DNA of 64,000 nucleotides. It comes from Diphasiastrum complanatum (taxonomy: Eukaryota; Streptophyta; Lycopodiopsida; Lycopodiales; Lycopodiaceae). Location: NCBI GenBank assembly GCA_029204225.1, contig CM055097.1:35400804-35464803 (forward strand), read 5' to 3'. Below are positions 60,970 through 64,000 of the stretch, piece by piece (position 1 is the stretch's first letter; the number at the start of each line of letters is the position of its first letter). The notes under the pieces were generated by a model. The model was not told the origin of the DNA. It did no database searches and saw only the letters and a list, made by a program, of their open reading frames with translations. The translations under genes and the position numbers were made by a program.

Positions 60970-62882
60970 ATGGTCCTAAAGTATAGTACTTTCACATTGA
61001 TGACCAATAATCAAAACAGTCGTGTTAAGATAAAAATTGTTGATGCATTAATGATTGAAGTACAAAAAATACTTGACAATACTGTAATTCTAGGAGCACG
61101 TGATTTTGTAGGAATAAAAAGAGATGCTTATGGCACCATATTTAAGATTATCAAACAAGCTTTGACACTGGCTAGCATTAAGAAATTTCCTATTCCACGA
61201 CCATTTCAAATAAAATCAGAGCGTGATTCAATGAATGGAAGAATTCAAAAGATTATAGGTGTTCCATTTCATGTCAAGGAAGTATATCAATCAAAGGACA
61301 AAAAATCCATGTCTTACAGTCAATCAAATAACTTGTTTGTTGATATGAATACGTTATTAAGATTTATTATATATTTTTATGATGTTTCCACGAAAAAGGT
61401 AGACAATAAGATAGTCTTGGTATTGAAGCTGGATGAATCGGAACTTAGTAAAGGACAAAAAATGGAGAGAGTGAGTATAACACTCATAAATGGAGCACTT
61501 CAAAAGACTAATGATCAAGGAAATTTTAACTTTAGTGTTCAGTCTGAGAATGACATCTGGTGGTTGGTAGCCTTTGAGGTATGATATTTTAAAATCTAAT
61601 GAGTTTTGATATTGTATGTTACTTGGGTTTTGATATTATTATCAATTGACTAGTTTTTTGTCTATCCTTTTTTAGGTTTTAAAGGAAGATCATGACATTC
61701 TATCATGGGTGTTTACCAAAACAACATATCCTAGAATCATCAAAGAGCATATGGATGGGAAACTTCTCAATGTACCTGGAATAGGAGACTTCAAGGTAGA
61801 GTCCCATTTGGCTGGTGATTTGAAATCTTTAAAATGTATGCTCAATGTTTCCCATGGACCAACCTCCAAAAATCCATGTTTATATTGTATGAAATCATCA
61901 AATGACAAGAATACAAGAATAACAAGAGACAAAGAGGATCAAGAATAACAAGAATAACCAAGAATACAAGAATAACAAGAGACAAAGAGGATCCAAATTG
62001 GAAACCTGTTCTGCCAATTCTTGTACAAAACGTACATATTTGCACTCTCCATGCTGAGGTTAGAATAATTGAAAAGCTTGTGTATTGTCACATATTATAT
62101 GCTTGGAACACAAAGCCAGAATTATCTTCCAATGAGGCTATTTCTAAATTAGAAGGTGCTCTGTCTAAAGCAGGTCTCCATAAAGGACATGTTAAAATAC
62201 AAAAGGACTTTAAGCTTTTGGGAAAAAAAGAAAATGTACTTTGCAAGCCAAGCATTGGCGGTGTAAAGGCATGAAGATTTTTATCAAACCATTCAAAGAA
62301 ACCATCTAAGATGCGTTACTTAGTTTGGAGAGACATCGTTGCTGCTACTCAAGATTTGTTCAGGATGGAGTAACAAGGATAATGAAAATTGAAGTATGGA
62401 AAAAATTAGATGACGTGGTTAAAATATTACGAAAGAAAATATTTTCAAACAATGACTTGCTACTACTCCAGAAACATTGTGTTGAGTTTGTAGATGCTTG
62501 CTTGGGGAGAAGATCATATCACACATTACATGGTAAGCATTTTAAAATAGATATCAAGTTACCATTTTATTTTGTTTTTTGAAGTTTACCTATTGCAAGA
62601 AATTGTTGATATTTTGCAGCACATTACGACACCATTCCATATCCTTAGAAGAAAATCATGGAAGTGAGTATATGGTCTTCACAAGGGATGGAAAAATCTC
62701 ATTGGCAAGCAAGAGCAGCATTTCATAAAAACACACAACATGGTGGCCTCAATGGTAGACACAGATATATTCTTCAGCTATTTCAATGGTTCTATCGACG
62801 AGCACAAATACGACATCAAACAAAATCTACAAATTACATCAAGTTCAGAAAGGCATGTAAATTTAGACATCAAGGGAGGTAG
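60970..62882 (+). pseudogene. Unrecognised transposon-like gene, multi-exon, broken
   Basis: Exon 1 (about 60970-61578; donor GAG|GTATGA) encodes about 200 residues ending WWLVAFEV. Exon 2 (61676 on; acceptor TTTTTTAG) continues VLKEDHDILSWVF, then GDFKVESHLAGDLKSLKCML and NPCLYCMKSS, a possible CxxC metal site. A 53-bp tandem duplication (units at 61907 and 61960) shifts the frame and introduces stops. After it the frame resumes (NWKPVLPILVQNVHICTLHA, EVRIIEKLVY, SIGGVKA) to a TGA at 62272-62274. Later pieces hold VWKKLDDVVKILRKKIF (62325-62582) and IWSSQGMEKSHWQARAAFHK then TQHGG and LFQWFYRR (62658-62882). The layout recalls transposon-encoded proteins, but I cannot name the family. Confidence 0.55.
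61907..62000 (+). repeat. 53-bp tandem duplication breaking a reading frame
   Basis: AAGAATACAAGAATAACAAG and the 14 bases that follow occur at 61907 and 61960. The length is not a multiple of three. The reading frame of the first copy matches the sequence upstream and that of the second copy matches the sequence downstream. Confidence 0.85.
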
Positions 62883-62949
62883 ATTGACAGACACAACATT
62901 GTACTATATATTTGTAATTTGTTTTGGAAAAAAAAATACATTTCCAACT

Positions 62950-63140
62950 GATTGAATATATCTATATTTCCTTGCCATCTTCATTTTCTTTTTCTAATAC
63001 CAGTTGCATTTTGTTGTCATGGAGAAATTCTCTTCTTGCAAGTGGATCCAAAAGATATGCATTTTCCTTTTCTTGACATAATTCTATGTAAGTTGCATAC
63101 AAAGCAAAATGTGTAGATCGAAGAATAGTATTCTTAGGTC
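62950..63140. other. Short spacer between convergent genes
   Basis: An AT-rich stretch between the plus-strand relic and the minus-strand exons. No feature is recognised. Confidence 0.3.
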
Positions 63141-63159
63141 CATAACCTAAAATCTTGAG

Positions 63160-63936
63160 TACAATTGAGCATTTAACAAAATTATTTTATGTGGTTTACT
63201 GAACTTATGACCACCTAAGTAATGAGACAATGCCTTTACTACCATGATAATTGTTTTGCCTTGAGCACTGAACTTCGAGTAAGCAACACAAATCTCATGT
63301 TTTCTGAAAAATTTGAAATAATTTCCAAGGCCGTTGTCCTTGTTAAATTTGCCTGAGTAGGTTCGAAAGCCACCTCGTAGAATGGCAAATTCGTCAAAAA
63401 GAACAGCCTCCTGAAAATATGAAAAATTTAAATGTTAGTTCTTATGATGAATATAAACAATAAGCAAAATTAACTTGCATGCACAAAAAGTAAAAGAACT
63501 CACACATTCAACAATATCTGCTTCAATCAATTCAGGGTGGTCTATTTTGTACCCTTATGCGAGCTTAACTCATTTGGTTGGTATATTTTTCGAGGCCCAA
63601 AACCAAGTTGGGTCTGGAAAGCAATGAACTCATCCTCTAAGAGAATATTTTTTTGATGCTCACGGGTGTTTGACAAAGACTATTGCAAACACTCTTCTTT
63701 GGACAAAGCGTAGCATCATGGATCTCATCATCCACTCCAGGAACAATGTCATCATACTGAAAATCAAGAATGTCAGAAAACTCACCTAACGTTTTGGCTA
63801 AAATACATAACACTTCATCTTCACGACAATAAAAAAAATCACACAAGTCAGGTATAGAGAGATAACTATCATTATCTATGTAATACTTAGGTAAATAAAA
63901 AAAGGACCAAGAAGGAATCTCATTTGATTCATACAT
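63160..63936 (-). CDS. Unrecognised minus-strand gene, probable multi-exon, partial
   Basis: The frame 63936-63637 reads MYESNEIPSWSFFYLPKYYI, then LCDFFYCREDEVLCILAKTL and DIVPGVDDEIHDATLC. A shifted frame at about 63660-63500 reads LLEDEFIAFQTQLGFGPRKI, then DHPELIEADIVEC, and stops at a possible donor (TGT|GTGAGT on the minus strand). A further block at about 63411-63160 reads EAVLFDEFAILRGGFRTYSG, then FFRKHEICVAYSKF and GKTIIMVVKALSHYL, with an acceptor-like CAG before it. The pieces may form one gene running from beyond the window edge. I do not recognise the product. Its neighbour on the other strand is a transposon-like relic, so it may belong to the same element. Confidence 0.35.
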
Positions 63937-64000
63937 AGCACATTCCGGTCTCTCCTACAAATGCAAATCGATTATCACTTGGGTCAAATTCTTTAATATT

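Overview
The window is nuclear DNA from a plant, most likely a seed plant with a large, transposon-rich genome. Three things support this: a multi-exon nuclear gene with GT-AG introns, plant-type Ty1/copia and Ty3/gypsy chromovirus retrotransposons primed by initiator tRNA-Met, and DUF659/BED-type hAT transposons. No operon-like gene arrangement, rRNA, organellar gene or CRISPR is visible. The species cannot be told from the sequence.

The one host gene I recognise is on the + strand: an OXA1/YidC-family mitochondrial inner-membrane insertase. Eight exons could be placed by hand, the first at 6699-6789 and the last at 50154-50314 ending in a TAA stop. All splice junctions are GT-AG and keep frame, giving 242 continuous codons. 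The N-terminal exons were not found and probably lie upstream. The seven introns are about 9.3, 5.2, 2.1, 1.7, 20.2, 4.3 and 0.15 kb, so a conserved coding segment of 0.73 kb is spread over at least 43.6 kb.

The introns explain most of the window. Region by region: 1-5.85 kb holds LINE fragments in both orientations and a hAT fragment interrupted by a non-autonomous hAT element. Intron 1 holds a SINE-like unit, a gypsy integrase remnant, a damaged copia element, a solo LTR with target duplication, and a LINE 3' end interrupted by an 802-bp hAT element. Intron 2 holds a truncated BED/DUF659 hAT. Intron 4 holds an old LTR pair resembling a TRIM. Intron 5 (20 kb) holds a LINE 3' end, an endonuclease-like fragment, an LTR remnant, a three-level nest (chromovirus inside copia inside solo LTR) and two small hAT elements with perfect 8-bp target duplications. 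Intron 6 holds an internally deleted LINE, a second LINE tail, a SINE-like unit and a duplicated pseudo-exon.

Downstream of the gene (50.6-64 kb) lie a decayed gypsy protease region, a copia integrase fragment, and an LTR with TATA box and tRNA-Asp primer site followed by a roughly 0.94-kb polypyrimidine tract. Beyond these are a diverged tandem array of roughly 300-bp units and two unrecognised genes on opposite strands at 61-64 kb. The + strand one looks like a decayed transposon-encoded protein. The most notable observations are the giant OXA1 gene with its nested intron, a set of hAT elements that share one architecture but carry different palindromic subterminal motifs, a LINE family whose 3' end is a hairpin joined to microsatellites, and the unrecognised gene at 61-63 kb.
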